Shown: positions 28,814-37,662, counted from the stretch's first letter. The stretch is DNA of 64,000 bases from CAIYTF01 sp963664845 (GCA_963664845.1 OY761615.1:3286001-3350000), one strand, 5' to 3'. A program made the numbers and translations. The notes: generated from the letters alone by a model not told the origin.

Positions 28814-29131
28814 ATGAAATCAACCAAGAAAAGGAAGCTCGAGGCAAATGGCTGGCGAGTGGGAAACACGGATGAATTTCTTTCGCTGACACCTGAGGAG
28901 TCAGAATATATTGCCATGAAAATGTCATTGAGCAAAAGCCTGCAAAAGGCAAGAGCAAGGAGCAAAATGACGCAGAAAGAACTTGCTGTGCGTCTTAACT
29001 CCAGTCAGTCCAGGGTCGCTAAAATGGAATCGGGAGATCCCTCAGTATCAGTTGATCTGTTGGTACGCTCGCTCTTTGCATTGGGTGTAACCAGAAAAGC
29101 GGTGGGAAGACTTATTGGTGCTGAGGCATAG
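28814..29131 (+). CDS. HigA-like XRE-family antitoxin
   Basis: A 105-aa protein. The C-terminal half is a Cro/CI-type helix-turn-helix: SLQKARARSKMTQKELAVRLNSSQSRVAKMESGDPSVSVDLLVRSLFALG. It should bind and neutralise the upstream HigB-like toxin and repress the operon. An ATG four bases before the true start region is out of frame; the chosen ATG is preceded by GGAAAA. Neighbour 99 bp downstream is a second TA pair. Confidence 0.88.
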   Translation: MKSTKKRKLEANGWRVGNTDEFLSLTPEESEYIAMKMSLSKSLQKARARSKMTQKELAVRLNSSQSRVAKMESGDPSVSVDLLVRSLFALGVTRKAVGRLIGAEA

Positions 29132-29230
29132 GTTGTGGTTTAAGACCCGGGTGTCGATTTTTTATGCTTGTTTTTGTAACGGCTTCCTGATTACATAGTG
29201 TGACACAATGTGTAACAATGAGAAGGCCCT

Positions 29231-29431
29231 ATGGCAACAAACCTTGCGCTTGATGACAATTTGATCAATAAAGCAGTTAAAATTGGGAAACATAAAACGA
29301 AAAAGGAAGCGGTCACCGCAGCTCTCAAAGAATATATAAGGGCACGTGAACAGCAGAAAATCATAGAATTGTTTGGAACAATTGAATATGATGAATCGTA
29401 TGATTACAAAAAAGAACGCTCGATAGGGTGA
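29231..29431 (+). CDS. VapB-type antitoxin
   Basis: A 66-aa protein: LALDDNLINKAVKIGKHKTKKEAVTAALKEYIRAREQQKIIELFGTIEYD. This is the ribbon-helix-helix type antitoxin (DUF2191/VapB-like) with a toxin-binding tail. AGAAGG lies just before the ATG. Its stop overlaps the GTG start of the downstream PIN gene (GTGA), so translation is coupled. Confidence 0.88.
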   Translation: MATNLALDDNLINKAVKIGKHKTKKEAVTAALKEYIRAREQQKIIELFGTIEYDESYDYKKERSIG

Positions 29432-29847
29432 AATATCTGGTTTACACTTCAGTGTGGTCACTTGCTCTGAGAAGACAGGCGCCCGGAAATGAACAGATAG
29501 TTGGACAACTGACAGATTTCATCACTCGGAGCGCGGCTGGCTTGTGCGGTCCCATCAGAAAGGAAGTGCTCACCGGGATTAAAAACACAAAACAAATCGG
29601 CTTCCTGAAAAACAGGCTCCACACTTTTGTGGATTTAGAAATAAATTTGGTCGATTATGAACTTGCTGCCGCGTTTTCAAATATCTGCCGTGCCAAGGGA
29701 ATTCAGGGCTCCCCTACCGATTTTTTGCTTTGCTCTCTTTGTGTGAACAATAACCTCGCTCTGATGACAACTGACAGAGATTTTCTCCTTATTAAAGAAT
29801 ATATTGATTTCAATTTGGAATTTTTAAGACTGAGCCCGGCAAACTGA
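29428..29847 (+). CDS. VapC-type PIN domain protein with altered first catalytic residue
   Basis: A 139-aa PIN-domain protein starting at a GTG that overlaps the VapB stop. Family members begin like KYLVDTSVWSLALRR; here the sense codon at 29443-29445 is TAC, so the sequence is KYLVYTSVWSLALRR and the first metal-binding Asp is Tyr. The other PIN acids appear to be kept (Glu in GPIRKEVLTGI, Asp in GSPTDFLLC, Asp in TTDRDF). VapC toxins are Mg-dependent RNases cleaving tRNA or rRNA and need this Asp, so the protein is probably catalytically dead or strongly impaired, although its frame is intact. A single G-to-T change would account for this. The antitoxin gene upstream looks normal. Confidence 0.87.
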   Translation: MKYLVYTSVWSLALRRQAPGNEQIVGQLTDFITRSAAGLCGPIRKEVLTGIKNTKQIGFLKNRLHTFVDLEINLVDYELAAAFSNICRAKGIQGSPTDFLLCSLCVNNNLALMTTDRDFLLIKEYIDFNLEFLRLSPAN

Positions 29848-29880
29848 TCGGGTTCTTTACAGCAGGTTCCAATGGTGATC

Positions 29881-32046
29881 CTATAAATTGTACAACACCG
29901 TAACCACAAACATTCTCCCGTCAACCGGAGCCCACACTTCATTAAATTTTGGTCCTGATGGTGAAGGAACTACCAGCGGCATATAGTCTGATTGTTTTAT
30001 GCTGCCGATGTTTTCACAATTCACTACCACTTTCAAATTACCTAATTTTTTAATGAAAGCAGCCTCATACGTTGCATACTGGCGAACGCGGGTGCCATTG
30101 CTCAGATATTGCCTCCCATAATAAATCCCGCCAATATCAAACTCCCAATTCCCCTCGTCTTCAAATGAGAGTATGTGAACTATTTTGAAATCCGGTGAAA
30201 GAGGATACCTTTTATTCGCTGAATATAACCTTTCTGTCCTTTCAATCGAGGCCCCCAGGTAGAACTTTATATCTTCCGCTGTAACCCTGATGTTGGTTTC
30301 CATACCATTCCCGGTTATGGAAGAGGGCTGGTTAACCTGATAGTAACGGCCCATTGCCTGATTAAATTGCAACGCAATGGGGTTTTTGATTTCAGCATGG
30401 AAAAACACCTGGTTCAATGAAATGAACACATCTTCAAATGGTGAGAATTTATATGACCCATCCAGCATAATACTTTGAGCCTGTTCTGCTTTCATACCTG
30501 CCGTAGGAAGGATTGAGGACCCGGCAAAATTTCCATCATCTTCGGCATAGAGACCGGGTGTCTTGTATGCCGTGCTCATGCTCAGGCGGATAAACGAAAG
30601 ATCATTAAATTTATACATGCCGGAAAAGTCCGGACTGAAAAATCCTTTGTATAGATTATTCCGGTCATAGCGCATCCCAATTTGCATTGTTAATGCTTTT
30701 GAGAAACGGAATTCATCGAATACAAACACTCCGGCAGTAGTCTGTAATTGTTCATCGCGGTTTTCCGGGCTCGTATTGATCCTGGTTCGTTCGTCTAAAA
30801 CTGATGCACCAAATACTGCGCTGTGGTTACTAAATGAAGCGCAGGTTGTGGCCTCACCAAAATAGGTGCGTTGTTGCCGGTCCAGGGAAACGGATGGAAT
30901 ATCCGAGCTGTTGTTAAGATGCATAAAGCCGGCTTTCACAGTCCACGACCATGTTTCATTCAGTTTGCTGTTGCCTGAAAAATATCCGGTTATACTGTTT
31001 GTGTTGTCGTGTTGGATGAAGCCGTTTCCCAAGGCAAGCGCGTTGTATTCTCCGCCTATCCGTTTTTCATTCAACAGGGTCAGTTTGGCGTAATACTCGG
31101 TTGCAGAGTCTGCATAATAATGGAATGATGGCTCAACCACAAATTTGTTAACCTGCGGGATATCGGTGAAACCGTCATGACTGACGTCAACGGCCGCCTT
31201 ATTATCTGCCGACGCATTAAGTGAAAAGCCCACATCGTTGTTTCTTTGTGAGTAATAAACTCCTGCAGCCGTCCCGCGAAAGGTGTTGGCGCTTGCAACT
31301 GCACGCAGTTCAGGTTTTCCCGTTGGTTGTCTGGTAATAAGATTAATAACTCCGCCAACTGCACCATTGCCGTAGAGCGCTGACGACGCACCCTTTATGA
31401 TCTCTACCTGCTGCAGATCAAGGGGAAGCAGTTGCATAAAACTTAATTCCTGTGCAGCTCCGCCAAAAAGCGGAAATCCGTCTTTCAATAACAACGTAAA
31501 TCTTCCCGGCAGGCCAAGCAATCTGAAATTTGTGGAGCCGTTGAGTAATGAAGATTGCGTCATCTGCACGGCGGATAGCTCAGAAAGCAGTTCAGATATA
31601 TTTGCGGGATTCTCCATTATCTTTTCGGTTATTTCCTCATCGCCCACTATTTCAATGCGTTTCGGTGACGCGGAAATATAAGAATTGATCCGGCTGGAAG
31701 TGACTACGGCCTGCGAATATTCAATATCGGTCGGTGAAAGAAATATGCTAACCGGTCCGCCCGAAGCAACCACCTGTTCTGCAATTTGTTCAACAGCTAT
31801 GCTGCGTGTAGTATACCCGACAAATGATATAAGTAATGTGTCCCGGGAGTTTTTGAAGGGGAAATCAATAAAGCCATCATTATCTGTGGCAGCGCCGGTC
31901 CCGGCAGCCTGCAGCCGGACGGTTGCCCCAGGCAGTGCCCGGTGATTTAAGGAATCCAGGATTAGCAGTCGGTGGTTATTTTGGCACAACATAACCGGAG
32001 AGATTAACAGAATAAGAAAAAAGTAAATTGTCTTGTAGTCGCGCAT
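29881..32046 (-). CDS. TonB-dependent outer-membrane receptor
   Basis: A 721-aa outer-membrane protein. Order: signal peptide (MRDYKTIYFFLILLISPVMLCQ); a carboxypeptidase-regulatory-like domain (ALPGATVRLQAAGTGAATDNDGF, LLISFVGYTTRSI) typical of Bacteroidota TonB-dependent transporters; a plug domain (ISELLSELSAVQ, FRLLGLPGRFTLLLKDGFPL, VEIIKGASSALYGNGAVGGVINLITR); and a beta-barrel. Predicted to import a substrate such as a siderophore, metal chelate or vitamin with TonB energy. Its size is typical for the non-SusC class and no SusD partner is adjacent. It converges on the VapC gene with only 33 bp between. The substrate cannot be read from the sequence. Confidence 0.93.
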   Translation of the reverse strand: MRDYKTIYFFLILLISPVMLCQNNHRLLILDSLNHRALPGATVRLQAAGTGAATDNDGFIDFPFKNSRDTLLISFVGYTTRSIAVEQIAEQVVASGGPVSIFLSPTDIEYSQAVVTSSRINSYISASPKRIEIVGDEEITEKIMENPANISELLSELSAVQMTQSSLLNGSTNFRLLGLPGRFTLLLKDGFPLFGGAAQELSFMQLLPLDLQQVEIIKGASSALYGNGAVGGVINLITRQPTGKPELRAVASANTFRGTAAGVYYSQRNNDVGFSLNASADNKAAVDVSHDGFTDIPQVNKFVVEPSFHYYADSATEYYAKLTLLNEKRIGGEYNALALGNGFIQHDNTNSITGYFSGNSKLNETWSWTVKAGFMHLNNSSDIPSVSLDRQQRTYFGEATTCASFSNHSAVFGASVLDERTRINTSPENRDEQLQTTAGVFVFDEFRFSKALTMQIGMRYDRNNLYKGFFSPDFSGMYKFNDLSFIRLSMSTAYKTPGLYAEDDGNFAGSSILPTAGMKAEQAQSIMLDGSYKFSPFEDVFISLNQVFFHAEIKNPIALQFNQAMGRYYQVNQPSSITGNGMETNIRVTAEDIKFYLGASIERTERLYSANKRYPLSPDFKIVHILSFEDEGNWEFDIGGIYYGRQYLSNGTRVRQYATYEAAFIKKLGNLKVVVNCENIGSIKQSDYMPLVVPSPSGPKFNEVWAPVDGRMFVVTVLYNL

Positions 32047-32241
32047 AAATCATTTGATGGTTTTACCGCCACCAAAATAGATATAACGGCGCTGTCAAAA
32101 ATGGGAGGAAATTGGGAATAGTAGATAAATTTTTTGAGGGCAACTTCTCTTGGCTTAGTGTATCATTCCGGCAAAATACGATGCCCTTTATAGAATATTC
32201 CGATATTTTCAGTAGTTTTAACCGATAAAAAGCTGAATTTA

Positions 32242-32754
32242 ATGCAAAGCAAAAACATAAAGTTCTATTTCGTGGGCGCTCTTTTCATCATCTCGCTTGT
32301 AATAAGCGCGATGTTGTATCCTGATTTGCCGGCACGCTATCCGGTGCATTTTGGGCTTTCGGGAGCCCCGGACAGGTGGGCCGATAAAAGTATGCTTACC
32401 TGGTTCCTCGTTCCGGGCATTGGAGGGTTGATACTTTTTATGCTAATGGGCGCGGCTCTGTTCACCAGAAAAAAACCTGAGCTCATAAATGTTATCGATC
32501 AGAAAAAATTCCTGGGGCTTTCTCCGGCAGATCGCGAACTGGTTTTAAGGGCAATGGATAATCTTTTTGTTTCTATGGCGGTGCTTGAGCAATTGCTGTT
32601 CGGATTTATTCAGTATCAGTTATATAGCGCCGCGATTCATCCACCGGGAAATATATCGGTATATTTGCTCCCCGGTGTAATGAGTTTCAGCGTTATAACA
32701 CTCCTGCTGGTGTGCTATTTTCTGGTCAGGATCAGCTCTATAATGAAACAATGA
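32242..32754 (+). CDS. DUF1648 membrane protein
   Basis: A 170-aa protein with four predicted membrane segments (FYFVGALFIISLVISAMLYP; LTWFLVPGIGGLILFMLMGAALF; a central helix; YLLPGVMSFSVITLLLVCYFLV). The loop LPDLPARYPVHFGLSGAPDRWADKS is the conserved YPxHFxxxGxPDxW motif of DUF1648, the N-terminal module of SdpI-type immunity proteins. Function unknown; lies alone between the receptor and a TonB-like gene. Confidence 0.85.
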   Translation: MQSKNIKFYFVGALFIISLVISAMLYPDLPARYPVHFGLSGAPDRWADKSMLTWFLVPGIGGLILFMLMGAALFTRKKPELINVIDQKKFLGLSPADRELVLRAMDNLFVSMAVLEQLLFGFIQYQLYSAAIHPPGNISVYLLPGVMSFSVITLLLVCYFLVRISSIMKQ

Positions 32755-32864
32755 GCATTAACGAAATCGAAATTCTTTATTGTGATACTATGTGAACCGG
32801 CAACGGTTCGCTTTTTTAGCTATTCCCGGAAAACATAACCCGGTTAACTATTATATATAAATAC

Positions 32865-33779
32865 ATGACTTTATCAATACTTCATCAACATCCGGCTGTT
32901 TTGAAACATACCATCATTCCGTTTATTCTGGCTCTTATTTGTCTGGCGAGTGTTCCGGTTTACGCCCAGTATGATACGATTAAAACATTCTATCCATCAG
33001 GATCAATTGAATCGCTCGTACCGGTCTATAACAAGGCTCCCGAAGGCACGGCCAGATATTTTTATGAGAATGGGACAATTAAAGAAGAACGGGAATATGT
33101 TGCCGGGAAAATTGAGGGTACGATAAAACTGTACCGTCCAGGCGGGAAGCTTCTTGAGGTGTTCACCATTGAGAACGGAAAACGAGAAGGCGCCGTTACG
33201 CGTTATGACGAAAAGGGTGATTTCGTTGATGAACAGTATTTCAGCAATGGATTGGTGCAGCCACCTCCGCCGGTTGATACGTCGGATATCTCAACAGTGG
33301 CACATGCTGAAATTCAAAACGGTCCGCCGCCACAGGTGACCGATGAAAAAAAACCAACCATCAATCAAGCCGGACCGGAAGCCAAATCCGTGGCATCCAA
33401 ACCATTCACAGTCAATCTGAATGACACCCTGGTGCTGGATCTTACCTCATCCGGAAATGAGGTATTGAAAAAATTTGATCAGATCCCCGCACCGGCTCAG
33501 GGAATGAGCTATTTCAGGGAGAAGCTGAATTACTCCGCATACGCGAAAAAAAACAAGATACAGGGCGTGGTCATTGTGAAGGCAATGGTAAATGTTAATG
33601 GGGATGTCATGTCCGCTGAGGTTATTAAAGGCATTGGTGGTGGCTGCGATGAATCTGCAGAAATAGCGGTCAACTACACGAAATTTAAGCCCGCGGTTTT
33701 TAAAGGCACTGCATTAAACACGTATATTCTCTTCCCGGTCGAGTTTAAACTTTCGGAAGCTGAGCCCGGAGCCAAATAA
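32865..33779 (+). CDS. TonB C-terminal-domain protein with YwqK/MORN-like repeats
   Basis: A 304-aa secreted or anchored protein with a hydrophobic N-terminus (IIPFILALICLASVPVYAQ). Residues ~35-130 have three or four short repeats of the toxin-antitoxin YwqK/MORN type (EGTARYFYENGTIKEEREYV, EGTIKLYRPGGKLLEVFTIENGKREG). A proline-rich linker follows, then a TonB/TolA C-terminal domain (KIQGVVIVKAMVNVNGDVMSAEVIKG, then GCDESAEIAV, FKPAVFKG, FPVEFKL). TonB C-terminal domains contact outer-membrane receptors, so it could energise transport or act as a periplasmic adaptor. The TonB receptor gene lies 0.8 kb upstream, on the other strand. Confidence 0.87.
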   Translation: MTLSILHQHPAVLKHTIIPFILALICLASVPVYAQYDTIKTFYPSGSIESLVPVYNKAPEGTARYFYENGTIKEEREYVAGKIEGTIKLYRPGGKLLEVFTIENGKREGAVTRYDEKGDFVDEQYFSNGLVQPPPPVDTSDISTVAHAEIQNGPPPQVTDEKKPTINQAGPEAKSVASKPFTVNLNDTLVLDLTSSGNEVLKKFDQIPAPAQGMSYFREKLNYSAYAKKNKIQGVVIVKAMVNVNGDVMSAEVIKGIGGGCDESAEIAVNYTKFKPAVFKGTALNTYILFPVEFKLSEAEPGAK

Positions 33780-33895
33780 CACTAACATTCCCGGTTTATT
33801 GTTTCCCGGTTCTGTTGATTGTTTGACCTAACTGAAGGTAAACCGGTTATGAACACTGCATAACCCATCGAAGAACGTGTTTCCGCAAATCGTTT

Positions 33896-35029
33896 TTACA
33901 CGACTGTAAATCTAAACGCCCGCAGCATTATGGCTTTCTCAAGATTGAAAGGCCGCAATTCAATGGTGTAGTTGGTGAATTCGCGTCTTAATTCATACTC
34001 CTTGCGCAAGGTATCAAAATATTTCCCACGCGTCATTTCATCCATGGCAATACCTTTCTTCAGCAGCGCCGTGTCCTTTTCAATGTTATAGACAAATTGA
34101 GCGGCTGCATTAAGTATTTCAATTATCGGTCTCTCGGAGGAGATGACAATGTGGTTGTTAACAACAGGGGGGCTGGCGATCATAAAACCATCGGTTCGGT
34201 TCAAGTGTGCATCCAGTGCCTGCTTCATGATCATAGTACCATTTATTTTGCCTTCCAGCGAATAACCGGCAATGTGTGGCGAAGCGTATTTCACCGCATT
34301 TAAAATATCCGCACTAATATGCGGTTCGTTCTCCCAAACATCCAGCGCAAGAGGAATGCGGCGTTCGGTAGTCAGAACCAGAAGAGCATCCTTGTCTGCA
34401 GTTTCGCCGCGTGAAGCGTTAATCAAAAATTTAATATTCCGTGCCTTGCCCAAGGTGCCGCGGGAAAGAAGATGAAACGTCTTGTCTTTGCCGGTCATGG
34501 TTAATGGCGTGTGTATGGTTAAAATATCAGCCTGCAATGTGTCCTCAAGACTGGCGAACGGGTAGCGAACGCCCTGGCGTTGCAGTGGTGGATCATTCAC
34601 CAATACTTTTAGGCCCAAATAGGGGGCCAGTTTTGCAATTCTGCTGCCGATGTTTCCGCGACCAATGATGCCAAGCGTTGTCTCGCGCGGCGTCCATCCG
34701 TTATCGACTAGAAATTTGGCTATAAGCGTATATACATATTCTGTCACCGCGTCGGCATTGCAGCCTTTTGCGTCAGAAAATGCAATTCCCTGTTCTGCAA
34801 GATAGTCCAGGTCAACATGATCCACGCCGATAGTGGCAGTGCCAACAAATTTGACCTTTGTATCGTGTAAAAGTTCCTGATTGACCTTGGTTATGGAGCG
34901 TACTATCAAAGCATCAGCATCGTGCAGCATTGCATTGGTTATCTTTCGGCCATGTGAAAGAATAACTTCACCGTATCCCGAAAATGTTTCCTCAGCATAG
35001 GCGATATTTTCATCAACAACAAGTTTCAT
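33896..35029 (-). CDS. pdxB: 4-phosphoerythronate dehydrogenase
   Basis: A 377-aa D-isomer-specific 2-hydroxyacid dehydrogenase. It oxidises 4-phospho-D-erythronate in the DXP-independent-entry branch of vitamin B6 (PLP) synthesis. Seen: MKLVVDENIAYAEETFSGYG at the start, typical of PdxB; the NAD motif TLGIIGRGNIGSRIAKLAPYLG; the catalytic Arg in INASRGETADKDAL, Glu in VWENEPHISADIL and His in ASPHIAGYSLEGK; and a C-terminal extension of about 100 residues, the PdxB-specific dimerisation region. Other B6 genes are not in the window. The gene stands alone and converges on the TonB-like gene. Confidence 0.93.
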   Translation of the reverse strand: MKLVVDENIAYAEETFSGYGEVILSHGRKITNAMLHDADALIVRSITKVNQELLHDTKVKFVGTATIGVDHVDLDYLAEQGIAFSDAKGCNADAVTEYVYTLIAKFLVDNGWTPRETTLGIIGRGNIGSRIAKLAPYLGLKVLVNDPPLQRQGVRYPFASLEDTLQADILTIHTPLTMTGKDKTFHLLSRGTLGKARNIKFLINASRGETADKDALLVLTTERRIPLALDVWENEPHISADILNAVKYASPHIAGYSLEGKINGTMIMKQALDAHLNRTDGFMIASPPVVNNHIVISSERPIIEILNAAAQFVYNIEKDTALLKKGIAMDEMTRGKYFDTLRKEYELRREFTNYTIELRPFNLEKAIMLRAFRFTVV

Positions 35030-35441
35030 TGATTGGTCTTCTTAATTTGTATGTAACAATCCGGGGTCGGGTGATGACCCTTGTTTTTATTTGTAGTTGA
35101 AAATCTACAGCGGCATTGGATAATGCGAAACTCGAGGTACAAAGATATTGTCGGGTCCCCGGCCAAAAGACAAACACCGGCTTTTCCATCGCAATTACAG
35201 GGGTCATTGGGTTGTTGGCGCCAAATCTCAACGGTATTCCACATGAATATAAAAGGTCAATCTTAAAGATAACTCATTTCATATACATACAAGAAACCCG
35301 GACTTATTTTAAGGCCACCGCCCTCTGTTGTTCAGAATGAAATAATGCAAGTGGGAATAATATTCTCATAATGACTCAAAATTACTCATTTATAGGTAAT
35401 TATCACACAGATTTTGCCATAAAATTCATTATTTTGATCCA
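35030..35441. other. Intergenic region, no clear feature
   Basis: 412 bp between pdxB and a divergent gene. A small dyad TGTAG...CTACA surrounds TTGAAAAT at 35091-35108. The middle part (CGGCATTGGATAATGCG and following) looks like decayed intergenic repeat sequence. No ORF or RNA gene is supported. Confidence 0.3.
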
Positions 35442-35492
35442 ATGGATTATTCTAGTTTATTCAGATTACAGGTTAAACCTCCGGACGTATTG

Positions 35493-36251
35493 ATGCGCAG
35501 AGTAGTATTGTACTTATTCATATTTTGCCTCACGTTTTGCACGTTTGCTACAGGACTGGCACAACTTCAGCCGCAAAGTTCCAAAGCCAGACGCGGCGAA
35601 ACGGTTTATTATGATGCCGAAATAGAAATGACCATTGCTCCTTGTAACAATACAATAGATCTGTTGTATTTTCCATCTCCGAAGGCTTCCCTGAAGACGA
35701 TAGCTGAGAAAAACAATTTTAAGTACGTTATTAACGGCATCTACTATTATAAATCACGGGGCAAGGCAAAGCCTGCCGGATGGTATAATGACCAGGGTGT
35801 CATTCCCGGCAAACTATCCCGGAACAAAGCTTTCTCGCATATCGTACAATTCGATTTGAACACGCGGGAGTTCAAATTCATTCCTCTTAAATTCTTCAAT
35901 CCAAAGAAAAGATTTTCTGTGCTTGAATTCCAGGCCGGGCCCATGATAATTGAGAACAGCAGGATTATCAACTCTTCAGCAATGCATTTCCGGAATCACG
36001 AGGGCCAGTATATCCGTACATTGCTTGCCGTTAAGGATAAAAAACAGGCGTTTTTTATTACTATCAGAACTCCTGTTTCGTTGGAAGAAGCCGCAGAGAG
36101 GATAAAGAGTTCCGAAATTGGGAAGAAAGGCTCGCTCAGTGTAATAAGCCTGGAAAGCGGAAAGGGAGTTGCTTTTTATTCCAGCGAGCATCCGGAATAC
36201 AATTTCAACGAAGAGGATGTGCTGCCGCTTCTTATTGGAGTTAAAAAGTAG
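35493..36251 (+). CDS. Secreted phosphodiester glycosidase-like (NAGPA/DUF2233-like) protein
   Basis: 252 codons from the ATG at 35493, which gives a clean signal peptide (MRRVVLYLFIFCLTFCTFATGLA); an ATG at 35442 would add 17 residues without a better signal. The mature part resembles the phosphodiester glycosidase (NAGPA-like) fold: NFKYVINGIYYYKSRGKAKPAGWYNDQG (compare NGGYF...P.G...G), QAGPMIIENSRI, RTLLAVKDKKQAFFITIRTPVSLEEAAERI, then GKKGSLSVISLESGKGVAFYSSE where a canonical member would have the LDGGGS motif. The altered end of that motif makes catalytic activity uncertain. Predicted to act outside the inner membrane. Family assignment is moderate. Confidence 0.6.
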   Translation: MRRVVLYLFIFCLTFCTFATGLAQLQPQSSKARRGETVYYDAEIEMTIAPCNNTIDLLYFPSPKASLKTIAEKNNFKYVINGIYYYKSRGKAKPAGWYNDQGVIPGKLSRNKAFSHIVQFDLNTREFKFIPLKFFNPKKRFSVLEFQAGPMIIENSRIINSSAMHFRNHEGQYIRTLLAVKDKKQAFFITIRTPVSLEEAAERIKSSEIGKKGSLSVISLESGKGVAFYSSEHPEYNFNEEDVLPLLIGVKK

Positions 36252-36422
36252 TACATAACTTTTATGCTCCCGCTGTCAGGAAAATTTACCATCAGCTCCA
36301 TAGGCTTTCAATCCATTTCCCCCAATAAAACTTCAGTTCAGTTTCACATGCATACAATGAATTGCTGTTGAAATCCTGTCCTTTTATCTATATATTAACC
36401 ATATATAATCTTGGAGTAAGTC

Positions 36423-36629
36423 ATGACAACAGTCACGGTATCACCTAAATATCAGGTGGTGATCCCAAAAGAGATCAGGAAAAGAATGAAAATTAAACCC
36501 GGTCAAAAATTTCAGTTGATAGAGTTTGATGAGAAATTGGAAATAGTGCCAATAAAAAATATTAAGAAAGCGCGCGGTTTTCTAAAAGGTATATCAACTG
36601 ATGTAATTCGCGAACCGGATCGTCAATGA
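36423..36629 (+). CDS. AbrB/MazE-type antitoxin
   Basis: A 68-aa protein with a SpoVT/AbrB swapped-hairpin domain: TVTVSPKYQVVIPKEIRKRMKIKPGQKFQLIEFDEKLEIVPI. The tail KKARGFLKGISTDVIREPDR is the likely toxin-binding part. It overlaps the next gene by four bases (ATGA), a typical antitoxin-toxin coupling. Confidence 0.92.
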   Translation: MTTVTVSPKYQVVIPKEIRKRMKIKPGQKFQLIEFDEKLEIVPIKNIKKARGFLKGISTDVIREPDRQ

Positions 36630-36997
36630 ATCTGGTTGATTCTTCCGGGTGGCTGGAATATTTCGCGGATGGTAAAAATGCTGATCTTTTTGCTCCGGTC
36701 ATTGAAAATTCTGAAGAGCTCCTTGTGTCGGTGATCAATATATATGAAGTGTATAAACGTATTTTAGTGGAACGGGATGAAAACGCCGCAAAACAGGCTG
36801 TTTATATTATGCAGCAAACAAAAGTAATCGATGTAACCCCAACCATTGCCAGAATCGGTGCCGGTTTAAGCTTTGAATTAAAAATTCCAATGGCAGACAG
36901 CCTCATTCTTGCCACAGCAAAAACGTATGACGCAATTCTCTGGACACAGGATGCCGATTTTAAAGGTATAACTAACGTGCAATACTTCCCCAAATAA
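36626..36997 (+). CDS. VapC-type PIN domain toxin
   Basis: A 123-aa PIN RNase. The metal-binding acids are all seen: Asp in NLVDSSGWLEYF, Glu in NIYEVYKR, Asp in IPMADSLILATAK and Asp in TQDADF. It should cleave RNA when released from its AbrB-type partner encoded four bases upstream in overlap. Compare the VapC at 29428-29847, which has lost the first Asp. Confidence 0.92.
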   Translation: MNLVDSSGWLEYFADGKNADLFAPVIENSEELLVSVINIYEVYKRILVERDENAAKQAVYIMQQTKVIDVTPTIARIGAGLSFELKIPMADSLILATAKTYDAILWTQDADFKGITNVQYFPK

Positions 36998-37141
36998 GCT
37001 CAAATGTGGTGGTCGGTCAGCGGATAGTTATTTCAATTTCTCACGAAATGCAATTCGTAACTGTCGCCATCAATTTTCGTAGTCCAAAATTGTTCTGTTT
37101 TTAATGTCCGCGTGCAGTATAATTCTCACTTGCTGAATTTA

Positions 37142-37474
37142 TTAAATCCCCATATTAGCCAGTGTTGTTGCTATCTGATTAACCGTTTTTACCAGTCCCG
37201 GATATGATTCCGCAAATTCCTCAACCGATGCATTAAGTCCCTCGATAGATATTTTATGAAGTGTCGGGTTTTTTTCCTGCCGCAATGCCTCGTGCGACGA
37301 ACGCTCCATGAATCCTGCTATGCTTTCCGCATGCTCTTTTTGCTCTTTGGACAATTCCGCAATTTCGGGCTTTAGGGCTTCAAGAAGCGAGAGGAGCTCA
37401 GTTTTGCTCTCGGCCGATATGGAACCATCCTTGCGCACTTTTTCTTCAATTTTTTCAATGGTGCTCTGTATCAT
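37142..37474 (-). CDS. DUF4404 family protein
   Basis: 110 codons from an ATG at 37474 with a strong AAGGAGA six bases upstream; a TTG at 37480 is less likely. The protein is highly charged and helical (IEKIEEKVRKDGSISAESKTELLSLLEALKPEIAELSKEQKEHAESI) and ends LNASVEEFAESYPGLVKTVNQIATTLANMGI, which matches the C-terminus of DUF4404 proteins as I know them. No enzymatic role is known. It stands alone; four GATCAC-type hexamers lie 140-190 bp upstream. Confidence 0.75.
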   Translation of the reverse strand: MIQSTIEKIEEKVRKDGSISAESKTELLSLLEALKPEIAELSKEQKEHAESIAGFMERSSHEALRQEKNPTLHKISIEGLNASVEEFAESYPGLVKTVNQIATTLANMGI

Positions 37475-37610
37475 GACCAATCTCCTTCAGGTGTCTTAAT
37501 ATTCAATACCGTAAGTAACGGTTTTTGCAAACGAGATGCAATTGGAATAATGAAACAGAATTTTGTATCCAATGGTGCGAAAAGACAATGTTGTTCGCCT
37601 GATTTCGTAC

Positions 37611-37662
37611 GATCACATTTTCAGCCCGATCACGTTTTTGTGATCATGACAGATTCGTGATC
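37611..37662. promoter_or_regulatory. Cluster of GATCAC/GTGATC hexamers
   Basis: Four copies in 52 bp: GATCAC at 37611 and 37628, and GTGATC at 37640 and 37657. The central pair forms GATCAC-gttttt-GTGATC and the whole is roughly symmetrical. It lies between the DUF4404 gene and the divergent MBL-fold gene, so it could be an operator for either or both. No known regulator is assigned. Confidence 0.35.

Noticed and set aside
37611..37662. GATCAC cluster as a CRISPR-like array
   Set aside because: Repeats are only six bases, in both orientations and with irregular spacing; no cas genes are present.
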